A stretch of 64,000 bases of DNA from Lycium barbarum (GCF_019175385.1 NC_083340.1:11606336-11670335), one strand, 5' to 3'; positions 1 through 11,254 are shown, counted from the first letter of the stretch. Notes: a model not told the origin generated them from the letters alone. Program-made: numbers and translations.

Positions 1-421
1 ATATAAAATTAAGCTTCAGGTAGTTGACAGTGTTGAAGGAAATCCACAAGTAGCGTAGTTGTTGACATCGCATACTATTTATCAGTGAGTTTAGGAATTT
101 CCCATGGGTCACCCCCTTCCCTCTGCCATCGCCAAGGCCACTTCCCTCCTTTTTTTTTTTTTTTTTTTTTTTTAATCTCATTGATCTACTCCCAAGAAGG
201 AAAAAAAATAGAAGAAGGAAAGCAATTAAAAAAAAATAAAAAATAGTGACCTGTGTTCTGCACAGGTCAGCTTTCATAGGAAACGAACCACTATCTGCTT
301 CGTAACGGAAATCAAGCAGTTTCTTATCAATTTTCATTGGGTGGAAAAATGTCTCTTGTCGCTTACGAGGCTTGCACATGAAAGACATTTGTGGAATTCA
401 CTATTGCCTAGTTTCTTCTTA
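1..421. other. Unassigned flank left of the first transposon
   Basis: No coding exon or repeat boundary is recognised here. There is a long T run at about 151-172, then A-rich sequence. The last three bases (TTA, 419-421) are the left target-site duplication of the element that begins at 422. Confidence 0.4.
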
Positions 422-1460
422 GGGCCCGTTTGGAAAGCCACCCAGGTAATTGAAATTGGATGTAATTACACAGTTTGACCTGTTTGTTTGACCAAGTAAT
501 TACACAGTTAAGTGGAAATTGGGTGTAATTGACAGGGTGTAATTACACTCTCCAATTCTCAAGGGGGGCTGAGAATTGGGTGTAATTACACCCTGTAATT
601 ACAGGGTTACTTTTTAGTTTGTTTATTTTTTTATTTTTTTTTTATTTTTTTTTAATTTATTTTATTTCTATTATTTTTTTTTTTGATTTTTAATATTTTT
701 TTATTTCTATTATATTAATTTCTTTTTTATTTTTACTTTTTTATTATTATTTTTTAAATGTATTTTTTTTTTCATTTTCTTTCTTTTCATTCCCAACCTC
801 TACTTCTTGTAATTCCATGTAATTGCTCTTTTTTTTTAATTTTTTAATTTTATTCATTTAGCATAACCGTGTTATTATTCTAATATTTGAAACTACACCT
901 CTTAATATTGGAAAGAATGAATTATTAACAAACTTGATGTTACACCTTGGAAAATTTCGCGCCACCAAGGTCGTAGCCAGCTTAGTATGGGCCGGAGAAA
1001 GAGCAAGTTATGTGAGGATTAAGGATGAAGGTTATAGTATAAGAATGTAATAATGGCATACGTATGACATTTGGGAGACCATATAGGTTGAATTGGTTCA
1101 TATGTCAATTGTCGAAAAGCTCTCGTCGTTGTAAGCCAGGTGGGGTCCACACGTAAAAATTTTATAAGGGACATATGAAGATGTATATGAGTGGTACATG
1201 GAATGCTGAGCAAGTCCTAAGAAGGACCCATAAGCCAAATATGGGCATAAGCCATCCAAAAGGGCGAGTTAAGGAAAACATTTTCGGATGATCTGGTTTG
1301 TAGGGGCCAAAACGCTATTATAAAGTTGAAATTTGGGAAAAACACCACATGAATAAAGTTGTAGATAATTGAAAGAGTTTTCCAACCATAGGTCGTGGGT
1401 CCTTACAGCATATCGGGATCAAAAGTTATGGCCATTTTACGGCAGATAGTTCATCGCGTT

Positions 1461-1598
1461 CTGGCGCAACATGCGACTCGCATTTGGTGTCGCATGTTGT
1501 GCCAGTGAGAGTTAAGCTGCTGGCATGATTTGCGACACAACATGCTACTCGCATGATCGACATGCGACTCGCATATGGTGTCGCATGTTGTGCCAGTT
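1461..1598. repeat. Clustered palindromes in LTR-A
   Basis: 1461-1505 is a near-perfect inverted repeat with 17-bp arms beginning CTGGCGCAACATGCGAC. A second, longer inverted arrangement of the same words (TGTCGCATGTTGTGCCAG) occupies 1521-1598. Both could extrude as hairpins. The position in the LTR suggests a promoter/enhancer role, but that is not shown. Confidence 0.7.
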
Positions 1599-2597
1599 CA
1601 GAACCTTCTGGACAATTATATATAGACCCAACTTCATTTTTAACCCATTTTTTCACCATTTTTGGTCCGAAAACCCTCTAGAACCCTCTCTAAACATTCA
1701 TCCACAAGAGAAATCAAAGGAACCAAGATTAACAACATCAAATCCATGAATCAAAGTGTATGAAACCCAAGTAAAGTTCATCTTCCTCAAGGAAATCCAA
1801 AGAGAGAAAGTAGGGTTTTGGTGCTAGAAGGGAAAACTCCACTCAAGACTTGTTCTATCACTATCTAAGGTAACTTTCGTGACTTTCTCATGATGATTGA
1901 AGTATTTATACGTTGAAACACTTGGATTATAGAAGAGTGTAGTAAATGGGTCATAAAACATGAATAGTGTCATAGTTGAATGATAGTTGGATTAGATTAT
2001 GACTATTGATGAGTTGGGAGTATAAACATGTTATAAATGGCGTATAGACCATGAAATAGGTGTGATGTATGAGAAAATGTGATGATGAGCTAAAACTCAT
2101 AAATATGGAGAAATTGGAGAAAATGGTGGAATGTGGTAAATGCAAATAGATTGCGATTGTTGATACGATATTGTGAGTGTTGTTGTGAATGTTTGGTAGC
2201 TGAAATGAAACACGGGAAAGGTATTAGAAACAAAGGAAACGCTGCCCAATTTTCCCTAAAAATAGTAGTTCGTTCTTATAATTGCTTAGCTAACGACGAC
2301 ACGAATTCTCTTGAAGGTATACATGAGTGCATCATAGGGGAAGCAAGCAAGCGATAAGAATAGTAAACGTAAAAGGTATGTGAGGCTAGTCCTTTCTTTC
2401 TATGGCATGAATCCGATAGTATGATTCTCCTTTCTCTACATGAATTCTCTATATATACCACAGAAAGTCAAGAGTCTATGATCATGAATAGCTATATGAG
2501 ATAAGAGATATGTTATGAGTCCAATGATGATAAGTTTAAGTCTAAAGACTCTAGAGTCCATGTGATGAAGTTCCTAAACGCTAATGATGTCGTATGT

Positions 2598-2790
2598 TAT
2601 ATACACTCACCTCATACATTGTTCCCTCTGAGGTGAGGCAGAATACCATTAAGTTAAGTATATCATGTATTGTATACACTCACCTTATGTATTGTCCCTT
2701 CAAGGTGAGGTAGAACATTATTAAGTTACAGATGTCTGTTATGGCATACACTCACCTTATACACTACTTCCTTCATGGTGAGGCAGAATA
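2598..2790. repeat. Three tandem CTCACC...GGTGAG hairpin units in LTR-A
   Basis: Three consecutive units of about 70 bp each begin TACACTCACCT and contain GGTGAGG about 25 bases later, so each can fold as a short stem. A diverged single unit is found in the second solo LTR near 58628-58660. Confidence 0.7.
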
Positions 2791-2919
2791 CTTATAGATG
2801 TCCATAATAAAGTCGGGGGATCACGACCCTACGTCACCCCGACAAAGTATAGTTGTCCTTGAGTTTTCATGCATGTATTATGATGAGTATATAATGATGA
2901 GCATATTATGATGATGATA

Positions 2920-3095
2920 TTACACCGCTCCTATATGGACGGGCAGATATACACACCACTATAGTGGGCAGCTTATACCCCGGACGCGGGAGGCCTGGAC
3001 GCAGGCTATGATTATTACACCGCTTCTACATGGACGGGCAGCTTATACATTATCACACCGTACCTATATGGACGGGCAGCTTATATATTATTGCA
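2920..3095. repeat. GGACGGGCAGCTTATA tandem repeats plus GC-rich block in LTR-A
   Basis: ACACCG...GGACGGGCAG units recur three to four times around a GC-rich block at about 2978-3003 (core GGACGCGGGAGGCCTGGACG). The same core occurs in the otherwise diverged solo LTR at about 58905-58925. Confidence 0.7.
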
Positions 3096-4447
3096 TACAT
3101 GAGATGATGATGATTATGAGTAAGTCAGCATGTGTTATGTCTTCTATAAGTTACAGACATATATAGTTGCTCCGTATTGATGCTTCATTTATCTTATTGA
3201 CGTATTTTCATTGTTATGCCTTACATACTCAGTAAAATATTCGTACTGACGTCCGTTTTCTTTGGACGCTGTGTTCATGCCCACAGGTAGGCAGGGAGGA
3301 GAGCTTGACCCAGATTCGTAGTAGCTGTCAGCTGTTTTGAGAGCACTCCATTGTTCCGGAGGTGCTCATGATTATCTTTTTGTGTATATATTCACGTATA
3401 TGTATTTTGGGCATGACGGGGTCTTGTCCCGTCCTTATGTTTAGTACTCCAGTAGAGGCTCGTAGATACGCAGTGTGGGTTAGATGGTCTCACGAGATGC
3501 AATTTAGTATAAATGTTATTTTGATAGCCAAGAGGCATATATATATAAGTATTTATGTTTTATATGAAATATGATTTTCCTACGATTTGAGTATAAAAGA
3601 AATAAAAGAGCATGAAATGAGTATGATGAGACATAGAACGAGTGGTGCTCGGTGGTTCGCCCCGGGTACCCGTCGCGGCCCCTAGCTGGGTCGTGACACT
3701 TGACATATAACGGGTGACGTTATTAAAGTAGAATTTCATTGTGAATGAGGTTATAGACTTATATTTTTCCTTTCTTTTAAATTATTTACTTAAGTTACGT
3801 TGGAACTTACTTATGTAATGTTGGAATTTGACATAAGAGTATTATGTTGAACTTTTTCTTTTGGATTTTGAATTTAGGTTATATTTTCAATTTTAAGTTA
3901 TTTGCTTTCACATTGCACGTTGTTTATTTTTCACTTACATTTGACGGATTTTTTGTGTCAAACATTTGAATAATGTTATGGCATTATATTTATTAATATT
4001 ATTTTTTGTCAAACATCCAATCCATGACGTTCTCACAAAAAAAGTCTTCTTTTAAGTTTTATAATTAATTAAAATTAAATATTAATTTGAAAAATATATA
4101 TCAATTATTTTTATTACAATATTAGTTACAAATATATGATTATTAATTAATATATTTTCAAGAAACAATGTGTTATTAAATAACTAATTTAATATCATTT
4201 ATAGAGGCAATATTTTTTAAATATTAATTTTAAATTTTTTATAATTAAATTTTATTTTAAAATTAAACTTACTGTGTAATTACACTTGTGCAACCAAACA
4301 GCACGCTTGTAATTACACTGTAATTACGTTATGACAAACAAACAGGTCGTTGTAATTACACTACTGTGTAATTACTAGGCTGTGTAATTACTACCCTAGT
4401 AATTACACCAATTCCAATTACCAGGTGGCTTTCCAACCAGGCCCTTA

Positions 4448-6175
4448 ATTTTTCTAGTGTTGACAAGTTGGTAATTAGGCTTCAGTTTTCACGTCTCCTG
4501 GCTGTTGACAAGTATTGTGTTGGCTCTACGGTACAGTAAAAGAAAGTAAGAACACTAGTAAAGCTTTTCAAGTGTCTCGTCATTTTCTCGTTCTCATGTT
4601 TGCGATTTGAAATGCTTTCAAAGCTTTGATGCTAGTTTGTTATTTGTGAACGGTATTTGATTTCAGATGAAGACTACATATTGCAGTTTACTCCACCTTC
4701 TGCGCATTTGGAGCTTCTTCAAGCTCAGACCTGCTCTGATGCTATAACAGACCATGTTCAACAGTTATTGTACCTATGGATGATCAAATACTTCATAAAG
4801 GTTTTTTGAGGTGGTAACAATTCCATAGCATATCGCTGTTCGCTGAAGAGTAAGAAGGTTGCCCTTTTCTTTTGTGAAATTTTTGTATCCAACTGTAATC
4901 AGTTGTAAAGTTTTTTATGATGCAAGAAAATACACCCCTATTACATCGTTTACTTCGAGTGTAATCGAAGTTAAGTTGTAGGGGGCTGTGTAAACGTTTA
5001 CCCGAAATGGTTATAAAACTCGGAATTCTCACTTTTTGTTCTTTAAACTGTGTATCCTTTCTGGTGGCCTCTTGGCAACGCCTCTTATAGGGTCTTCCAA
5101 GTCGAACGAAAGAGGGGTCTTTGACGGGACCGAGGCTAGTTGTTAGATTCAATATTCAGAAAATCTTCTACGCTGCTATATCTACTGAAAGTTCCCAGGA
5201 CAATATCGGGAGTACTTATTTTATGTGATGTGTAACTAGATCGTCAAACTCTCTCCCGCTATACCCAGCCAATTCTCAAGGGTATAAGGTAATTACATTT
5301 TAAAAGACATATGAAAGTCTCCACTCCTTCATGAGGAAGAAAGTCTTGGCAGTTCTATCATTTGTACTTCCAATGGGAGTTTGATGGTGAAGTTATTGTC
5401 AATTTTGCTTTTGAGAATACTGCAGCTTGAATATATATACTAATAGAATTAGTAATGCTGTGAGTGATGCTAAGGGGCAGCTCATCCCTTATGTGTGTTC
5501 CTTTTTTTTTTTTTTTCCAATTCTCCCTTCTATTGAAAATCCTGCTTAAATACAATAATAAAGGAACTATTTGATTGCATATGTGTTTAAGACGCTAATT
5601 CGACGTGTAGATTATACTAAAGGTACAAAACATATTAGAAATAACAATAAAAAAGTTGGTTTCATAAAAAAAGAATCTACATCAAAGTTGGTACTAATTT
5701 AAATTACCAAAAGTTGTACATTATATAGTATGAAACGAATAGTTTCAATTTGGATCGAGGGAGTGGCAAATTGTGAACACAACGTGCATAAAATGCATTT
5801 TGCATTTCCTACGATGAATTTATACCAGTAAAGTTATTCGTTATTAGTCATTTATTTCTGTATCAATTGGTCTTTGAGTCACGAATTCCTAAGCCAAAAG
5901 ATCCTTTTCTCCGTCAATATTGATCTAAAATAAAATGGCAACAAAAGTAACTTAAGAAATTTGAAAAAATAACATCTCTATTCTTTTTGTTAATTTTTTT
6001 TATCACACATTGTCGCCTTTTGAATTATGTTAAAACTTGAATCGATTTGTAATTGAGTTCAAATTTGTGCACTACGGTGTATAGATTCTTTTCAACATCA
6101 GATTAAGTTCATTTAAAGAATAGAGAAATCTTCATATTTAGTCTTACATGGTAACATGAAACAATAAAGTAATCG
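4448..6175. other. Host-like intergenic sequence with one exon-like remnant
   Basis: Apart from the exon-like remnant at 4667-4809 I see no conserved coding sequence. The sequence is AT-rich. A minus-strand ORF of 119 codons at 4793-5152 shows no motif I recognise and I treat it as chance. Confidence 0.4.
4667..4809 (+). pseudogene. Unrecognised exon fragment
   Basis: A good acceptor (TTTGATTTCAG, ending 4666) precedes an open stretch that reads [19 protein letters not shown] and continues through [15 protein letters not shown] to a TGA at 4807-4809. The amino-acid composition looks like real coding sequence and unlike the surrounding AT-rich DNA. I cannot name the family. No upstream exon is visible because the Harbinger element ends only 220 bases upstream, so it is probably an isolated remnant of a gene. 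Confidence 0.35.
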
Positions 6176-6605
6176 CTTGTTATAGCCAGTTATACCCTTA
6201 CATATTCTTTCGTGCTTATATTACTTACTTTTGTTACTTGAAGTCTGAAGATATAAAATGCGAGTACGAGAAAGAGAAGTACTGATTTGTTTTCTAGAAG
6301 GGTCATCGTTTTTATAAATAATATGTAATAAGTACTACAAAACAAATTCTAATATTAAATATTTAGGAAATGTCTGAAAAGTAAGAAGAAGAACACGAGC
6401 GATAATAAGAGGAAGAATAGGTGAGTGCCAAATATATATAGACGGTTCCTTTATTCAGTGACGAAGTCAACAATTCTCCAAGAGAATTAAAAAATATCCA
6501 AGATACAACAGATGATTCAAAATTTAATACATGTATTGCATAAAAATTACACTTTTTATAAACCCTATAATATAATTTAGTTATTGATTATTCATTTTGT
6601 GGTAT
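6176..6605 (+). repeat. Dispersed flank repeat, copy 1
   Basis: This segment (CGTGCTTATATTAC, then TTTTGTTACTTGAAG, GAAGAACACGAGCGA and GTGACGAAGTCAACAATTCT) matches 62580-62984 in the same orientation. A weaker third copy starts at about 9764, just downstream of the A20/AN1 pseudogene. Copy 1 continues after an insertion at 7716-7800. It probably represents duplicated flank of a small gene family. Confidence 0.7.
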
Positions 6606-7713
6606 ATATACGGTAAACTTACAGGAATAACTACCCTTTAATAGATCCTTACCTCTAGTAGCTACCTTTTCAATATTACCAAATATAGCTATTATTTAAT
6701 GAATATATGTATTTTAACAGGTATATTTGTTTGTTTTCAAATACATAGTGATTTTTTTTTTTTTGCTTTTATATATTTCAGTGATTTTTTTTTGCTATAA
6801 TGTATTTTTGTGTTTTTTTATTTTATGCATTTCAGTGATTTTTTTTCGTTTTTGATGTATTTCAGTGGCTTTTTTTTTATGTATTTCAAATATATTGTGT
6901 ACATTCTAACAACATATGAAACCAAATACATTCAAATTTTCATGTATTTGAATGGATTTCAATAAATACATTCAGATACAAGACAAAAAAATTCAAATAC
7001 ATGACAAATACATTCAAAAAACAGTGTGTTTGGCTATTAAAAATACACTCAAAAAATATAAACACAAATACATTCAAAAACAGTGTATTTGTGAGATGTA
7101 GATTTTTTGAATGTATTTGTATTTGACTTTTAACAAATACACACGGCCAGATCTGAGACACCACCACCACCAAAAACCCTAATCTCTCCACCACCACCAA
7201 AACTCTAAAAATTCCTTAAACTTATGTAGTATCCGATTGCACCTTTTGTCTATTTAGTAGAAAAACGTTAGCTGCTAAGCCAAAGCCAAAGCCAAAAATA
7301 GTGCAACAAGAATGGCTACAACAACCACCAACACTGCACTATTGCCACCGCAATTTGGACAGTAACAACGCCGCAATAACCAGCCCCCTTTATCCACTCC
7401 ATTCTTGTTCAACAAGAAGTCAGCTGCTACATAGAGGGGTGAGCACAGAGGGAGAGGGAGAAGAGAGAGAGGGGCGGCGCAGCTGTGGTGGTGGTGGTTG
7501 AGAGAAGGGGAGAAAGATTTTTTTAGGGTTTTGAGAAATGAAAAATCTGAAATGGGTAGTGATTGGGAAAAAAGAAAGATATGGGTATGTATTTTTGATG
7601 TAGCTATTAATTGTAATTTAAAAAAGTTAATTAGCTACCAAATATAATTAAATAAAAGGATAGTTAATATTAATAATTAGGTCTTAAAAGAAGTTACAAT
7701 GAGTAAAAATTCC
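6606..7713. mobile_element. Insertion in the flank repeat, MITE-like
   Basis: Compared with the second copy at 63670-63700, where TTTTGTGTATATACATTG is continuous, this copy is interrupted by about 1.1 kb between two TATATA stretches. The left edge reads GTAAACTTACAGGAATAACT; related sequence opens at 63777. The interior has many GTATTTCAGTGATTTTTT-like repeats and a purine-rich stretch at 7440-7500. No transposase is seen. Terminal repeats are weak, so the class is unknown. Confidence 0.5.
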
Positions 7714-7800
7714 TATATACATTGCATTCTCCAGATCGGCCCACTTAGTATTGGACTCCGTTTCCATCCTAATATGGGCCGTATCCGTATTAGCCTAAAC
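7714..7800 (+). repeat. Dispersed flank repeat, copy 1 continued
   Basis: TACATTGCATTCTCCAGATC through CGTATTAGCCTA matches 63698-63776 with a few substitutions. It resumes the copy begun at 6176 after the 1.1 kb insertion. Confidence 0.7.
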
Positions 7801-9160
7801 TGCGTTGGAACAGGATTTCCAACTATATTACTGGCCTACTGGGTACAAAATTAGGAAAGTCCTAATTTGATGTTTATTTGGAGTAATTTTTAGTACTTGG
7901 CATAGCTTACTATGTTACATATTTATGGAACATAACTATACTTTTTAATAATTAAGTTTAATAGCTATAATATTATATTTTTACAACTTTTAGCTACTCA
8001 CATTTCTACCAATTAACTTACCACTCCCCACACCCCTATTTTTTAGTTGCACACTTTCTCTCTCCCCCCTTTTCCTAAATATACACGTTTCTAACTCCCC
8101 ATCTCCCCTAATTTCATGCTTTTCAAATCAGTTTCTAATTTCTTTCACTTCCTTTTTTACTCTGTATTAACTGCTCATTAATTTCAACCTTTTACCCCCC
8201 CCCCCCCCCCCAAAAAAAAAATTCAACTCTATTTCCTAAAATATGTAAGATTCTCTGTTATTTTTGCGTTTTAAACGACGAATATATATTTGAATTTATC
8301 TGTTGAAATATCGAATTCAAGTTGAGTTCATAATTGAGGTAACAACGTTTTCACTGCAACTTTTTTATTTTTTTTTATTTTTCTGAAATTTTGAAAAATA
8401 TAGTCAAAATATATGAAAAATATATCTGAAATATAGTCAACAGAAATTAGAATAAGTAATATTGAACATATTAATCAAAATATAGCCAAAATATAGTCAT
8501 AATTGAGGTAGCAATGTTTTTTCTGCAACTTTTTTTTTTCTGAAATTTTTCTAAATATAGTCAAAATATATGAAAAATATATCTTAAATATAGTCAACAG
8601 AAACCAGAATAAGTAATATTGAACATAATAATCAAAATACAATTAAAAATATAGCCAAAATATATATGAAAAATAACTAAAAATAAAATAAATAAAAAAG
8701 TTGCAATTACACGGTGAAACGTGTAATTCAGTTGATGAACAAATCAAGCTTTGCATGATTTATGAAACATTAAAAAGAGATTTTTTTTTAGTTATATTTT
8801 GTAAAAAAATATGAGGAGAGTTTTTTAATTCAAATTTTATGTGAATGATTAGATGTTGAATGAGATATGTGATTAGATATGGAAGAGAATGAGATTTGCA
8901 TGATTTATGGAACATTAAAAACAGATTTCTGTTTAGTTTTGAAAAAGATTTTTTTCCCCTTAAATAGAGGCATTATTTGCTCAACAGTTCCGTGTATTTA
9001 GTCTATATTTTGGCTATATTTATGCGACGCGTCCAGGACCTAAATATAGGAAAAACCAGCTACGAATTGTAAATAATGAACTTGTAGTTATAGCTTGTTA
9101 GAAGCAGCTAAAAGATAGCTATTTGTGAAAATTTTACTTATTTGGATTACAAGCTTCCAC
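7801..9160. other. AT-rich non-coding region with internal tandem repeat
   Basis: No coding sequence is recognised. It contains poly-C/poly-A at 8196-8220 and a two-copy tandem repeat (see 8329-8660). Parts resemble the TAGCTA-rich insertion family seen at 6606 and 63777, but I cannot set boundaries. Confidence 0.4.
8329..8660. repeat. Two-copy tandem repeat, unit about 165 bp
   Basis: CATAATTGAGGTA, a T-rich run, AAAATATATGAAAAATATAT and GAATAAGTAATATTGAACAT appear in the same order twice in succession, the second copy starting at about 8499. Confidence 0.7.
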
Positions 9161-9168
9161 TATATATA
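9161..9168 (+). promoter_or_regulatory. Possible TATA box of the former A20/AN1 gene
   Basis: TATATATA lies about 130 bases upstream of the first coding ATG of the A20/AN1 remnant and is followed by CA-rich leader-like sequence. Spacing fits a plant core promoter, but no transcript evidence is available. Confidence 0.3.
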
Positions 9169-9292
9169 ACACTAAATACATCATCACATGCACTCACTAG
9201 CTATACCATAACTACTTTATAACCAAAGACTCTGAAAGAGGCAAAATCGTTGAAGAAATTTTTCATTCAAAGGGGTTGTGGTTTCTTTGGAA

Positions 9293-9697
9293 ATGACTTT
9301 TTGTGACAAAGCAAAAAAACCCAATTTTATGCGCAAGAGGTTGTGGTTTCTTTGGAAACACAAGCACTGACAACCTTTGTTCTCAATGCTACAAAATTGA
9401 AAGAAAAAGCCGCAAAGGATGCATTAGCTTTATCTAATTAAAAAGATATCTTCTCTTACTATTAAAACAGGAAAATATGTTTCAACGATATTAAAGTCGA
9501 AGACACAAAGGTGCATGGTTTGCAAGAAGAAGGTGGGATTAATAGGGTTCAGTTGTAAGTGTGGTGAAATATATTGCAAGAGTCACAGATATCCGGAGGA
9601 ACATGCATGCACTTTCGATTTCAAGTCTAGAGGGCGTGCGATTTTGGCTAAGGAAAATCCTCTCTGCAAAGCTGATAAACTTGAGAATAGGATCTAA
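9293..9697 (+). pseudogene. A20/AN1 zinc-finger stress-associated protein (SAP), decayed
   Basis: SAP proteins are plant stress-response zinc-finger proteins with an N-terminal A20 and a C-terminal AN1 domain. At 9324-9437 one frame reads CARGCGFFGNTSTDNLCSQC, a complete A20 finger, then stops with TAA soon after. At 9500-9697 a different frame gives AN1: CMVCKKKVGLIGFSCKCG, then SHRYPEEHACTFDF and ending KADKLENRI, with all metal ligands kept. A possible start MTFCDKAKKP (9293) is out of frame with A20 because of the A run at 9313-9319. Intact family members are one uninterrupted ORF of roughly 130-200 codons; this one has at least two frame breaks and an early stop. A piece of the A20 coding sequence (GGTTGTGGTTTCTTTGGAAA) is also duplicated at 9273-9292. 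Confidence 0.85.
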
Positions 9698-9763
9698 GAG
9701 TTGTTGCTTATCATGTACCAAGTTTTTTATTTGCTTTTTTCAATTTTATCAAAAAGCACTTAG

Positions 9764-10015
9764 GTACTGATCTTCCGTGCTTATGTTACGTACTTTTGTT
9801 TCCTCCTCGAAGATGTACAATGAGAGTACGAGGAATAAAAGTATTAATTTTTTCCTTAAATCGGGCATTCATTATATAATTCTTTTAATTTAAAATAATA
9901 TTCTTGTACTTAGAAGATGCATAGTAGGTAGTGAGTACTATAAATCACAAATTGTTATAATCAAAATAATAGGTGTCAAATATTTGCGGGTCGTCGCTCT
10001 CTATGACGCTATATA
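9764..10015 (+). repeat. Dispersed flank repeat, diverged copy 3
   Basis: GATCTTCCGTGCTTATGTTA followed by TACTTTTGTTTCC and ATGAGAGTACGAGG parallels 6190-6300 and 62585-62650; the later GGTGTCAAATATTTG parallels GAGTGCCAAATAT in the other copies. It sits directly 3' of the SAP remnant. Confidence 0.5.
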
Positions 10016-10882
10016 TATGTTGGCAGTTTCTCCATCCATAGGGAGCTGGTAATGCTGACAAGAAATTATAAAAAAATTCAATTGCCACATCAATCCAAGA
10101 ATTAAACTTGTATTTCGCTTATGTTAAGAGGATTTAAGATTTTATACCCTATTTATGCAGTATAAGTACTTCTCGAAGACAGGAATTTGATATTGCTGTC
10201 TTTATCCCGAAGTTTTGTCAATAATGGATATTATGTCCGACTCAATCTCAAAAGCTAATTAATAAGCCGAGAATTACCCAAGGCTATATAAAGATACGAA
10301 AGACCCTTATGGTATAATTGTTCAATAGAGGTGTACATTCGCTCCTATGGTACGATTTTTAGATATTTCTATCCATTATTTTTATTACTAAATTTTAAAA
10401 AAAAATGCTATACTACAATCGTACTTAATAAATTCGGTATATCATTTTTTTCTTTCAATTTTGGATTATTAGGTTCAATATATAACTTTAGTTTATTCGA
10501 TTTAGATAGAAAATTGTAATTTTATTCTATCTTTAAGAAGTCAAAAAAGTGTTGGACATAATACTGGAATCTGGAAAGCTATACAAAACAAAATTTCAAT
10601 CGAACTGAATGTCATGATTCAAAATCCACCAATCTTTTATGTTAAGGAAACTTTTTTTTAAAGATAATTCAATATTTTAATTTAATTTCTCATCATGAAT
10701 AGAAACTTTTCTCCAGGTGCTGCTTCTAGCTCTTTGCCTATTCCAATTAAGGGAGGAACAACAAAACAAGTCATTGAACAATAGTAGTTTATACTTTATA
10801 GATTCCACCAGGGCCGCTGTTTTATCTTGGGGTCAACAAGAACATTAGGAAGAAAAAAAAGAGCTGGTGACGTTGCCTATAT
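10016..10882. other. Non-coding spacer
   Basis: AT-rich, with no conserved coding sequence recognised. A GAGGTGTACATTCG word near 10329 resembles the edge of a hAT-type MITE but no partner end was found. Confidence 0.35.
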
Positions 10883-10904
10883 CACTACTAAATAAACAGG
10901 AAAA

Positions 10905-11190
10905 ATCGACCAAAAATTTTCGATCACACTTTTTGGTCGAAATAAAATCGACCATATGAGGTCGAAATTTTCAAATTTTTATTTTTTTTATTTTTTTTTG
11001 GATTTCAACCTCACGCGGTCGATATTTAAACATGAAATAAAATTTCGACCACATGAGGTCGAAACCTTTTTTTCACAAATAATAAACTGAAAAAAAAACA
11101 TTTTATAAAAAAATAAATTATATAAATAAAACAATTAATTAAAATAAAAAAATAAAAAGCATATTTCGACCGCACGCGGTCAAAATAATA
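10905..11190. repeat. Left subterminal repeats of CACTA 1
   Basis: Repeated words of the type TCGACCACATGAGGTCGAAA, each itself a palindrome, with variants CGCACGCGGTC and CATATGAGGTC. Such arrays are the usual transposase-binding region of CACTA elements; binding here is inferred. Confidence 0.75.
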
Positions 11191-11254
11191 AACTTGAAAA
11201 TTTAATATATACTCCCCCAACTTCAATCGTCTTCCCCTCCCAAATATTTTATAC

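Larger units (their letters stand above)
938..3698. mobile_element. Solo LTR (LTR-A), probable Ty3/gypsy
   Basis: The unit starts TGTTACACC and ends CGTGACA, and is flanked by the 5-bp duplication CTTGA (933-937 and 3699-3703). There is no internal domain or second LTR, so it is a solo LTR left by LTR-LTR recombination. Its 3' part holds a stretch (ACATACTCAGTA-like, then CGTACTGAC) shared with the solo LTR at 55644-59604. The Ty3/gypsy assignment is an inference from LTR size and style. Short ORFs inside it are not conserved proteins. Confidence 0.85.
422..4444. mobile_element. PIF/Harbinger-type non-autonomous element, split by a solo LTR
   Basis: The left end starts GGGCCCGTTTGGAAAGCC and the right end, read on the minus strand, starts GGGCCTGGTTGGAAAGCC; the similarity runs on through CACC and GGTAATTG. 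The flanking trinucleotide TTA is duplicated (419-421 and 4445-4447), which fits PIF/Harbinger. Both subterminal regions hold many copies of TGTAATTACA. Removing the 2,761-bp solo LTR leaves about 1.26 kb of very AT-rich sequence with no transposase ORF, so it is a MITE-like non-autonomous copy. Confidence 0.85.

Noticed and set aside
4793..5152. 119-codon minus-strand ORF as a gene
   Set aside because: No recognisable motif, no leader or splice context; its 3' end overlaps the better-supported plus-strand exon remnant.
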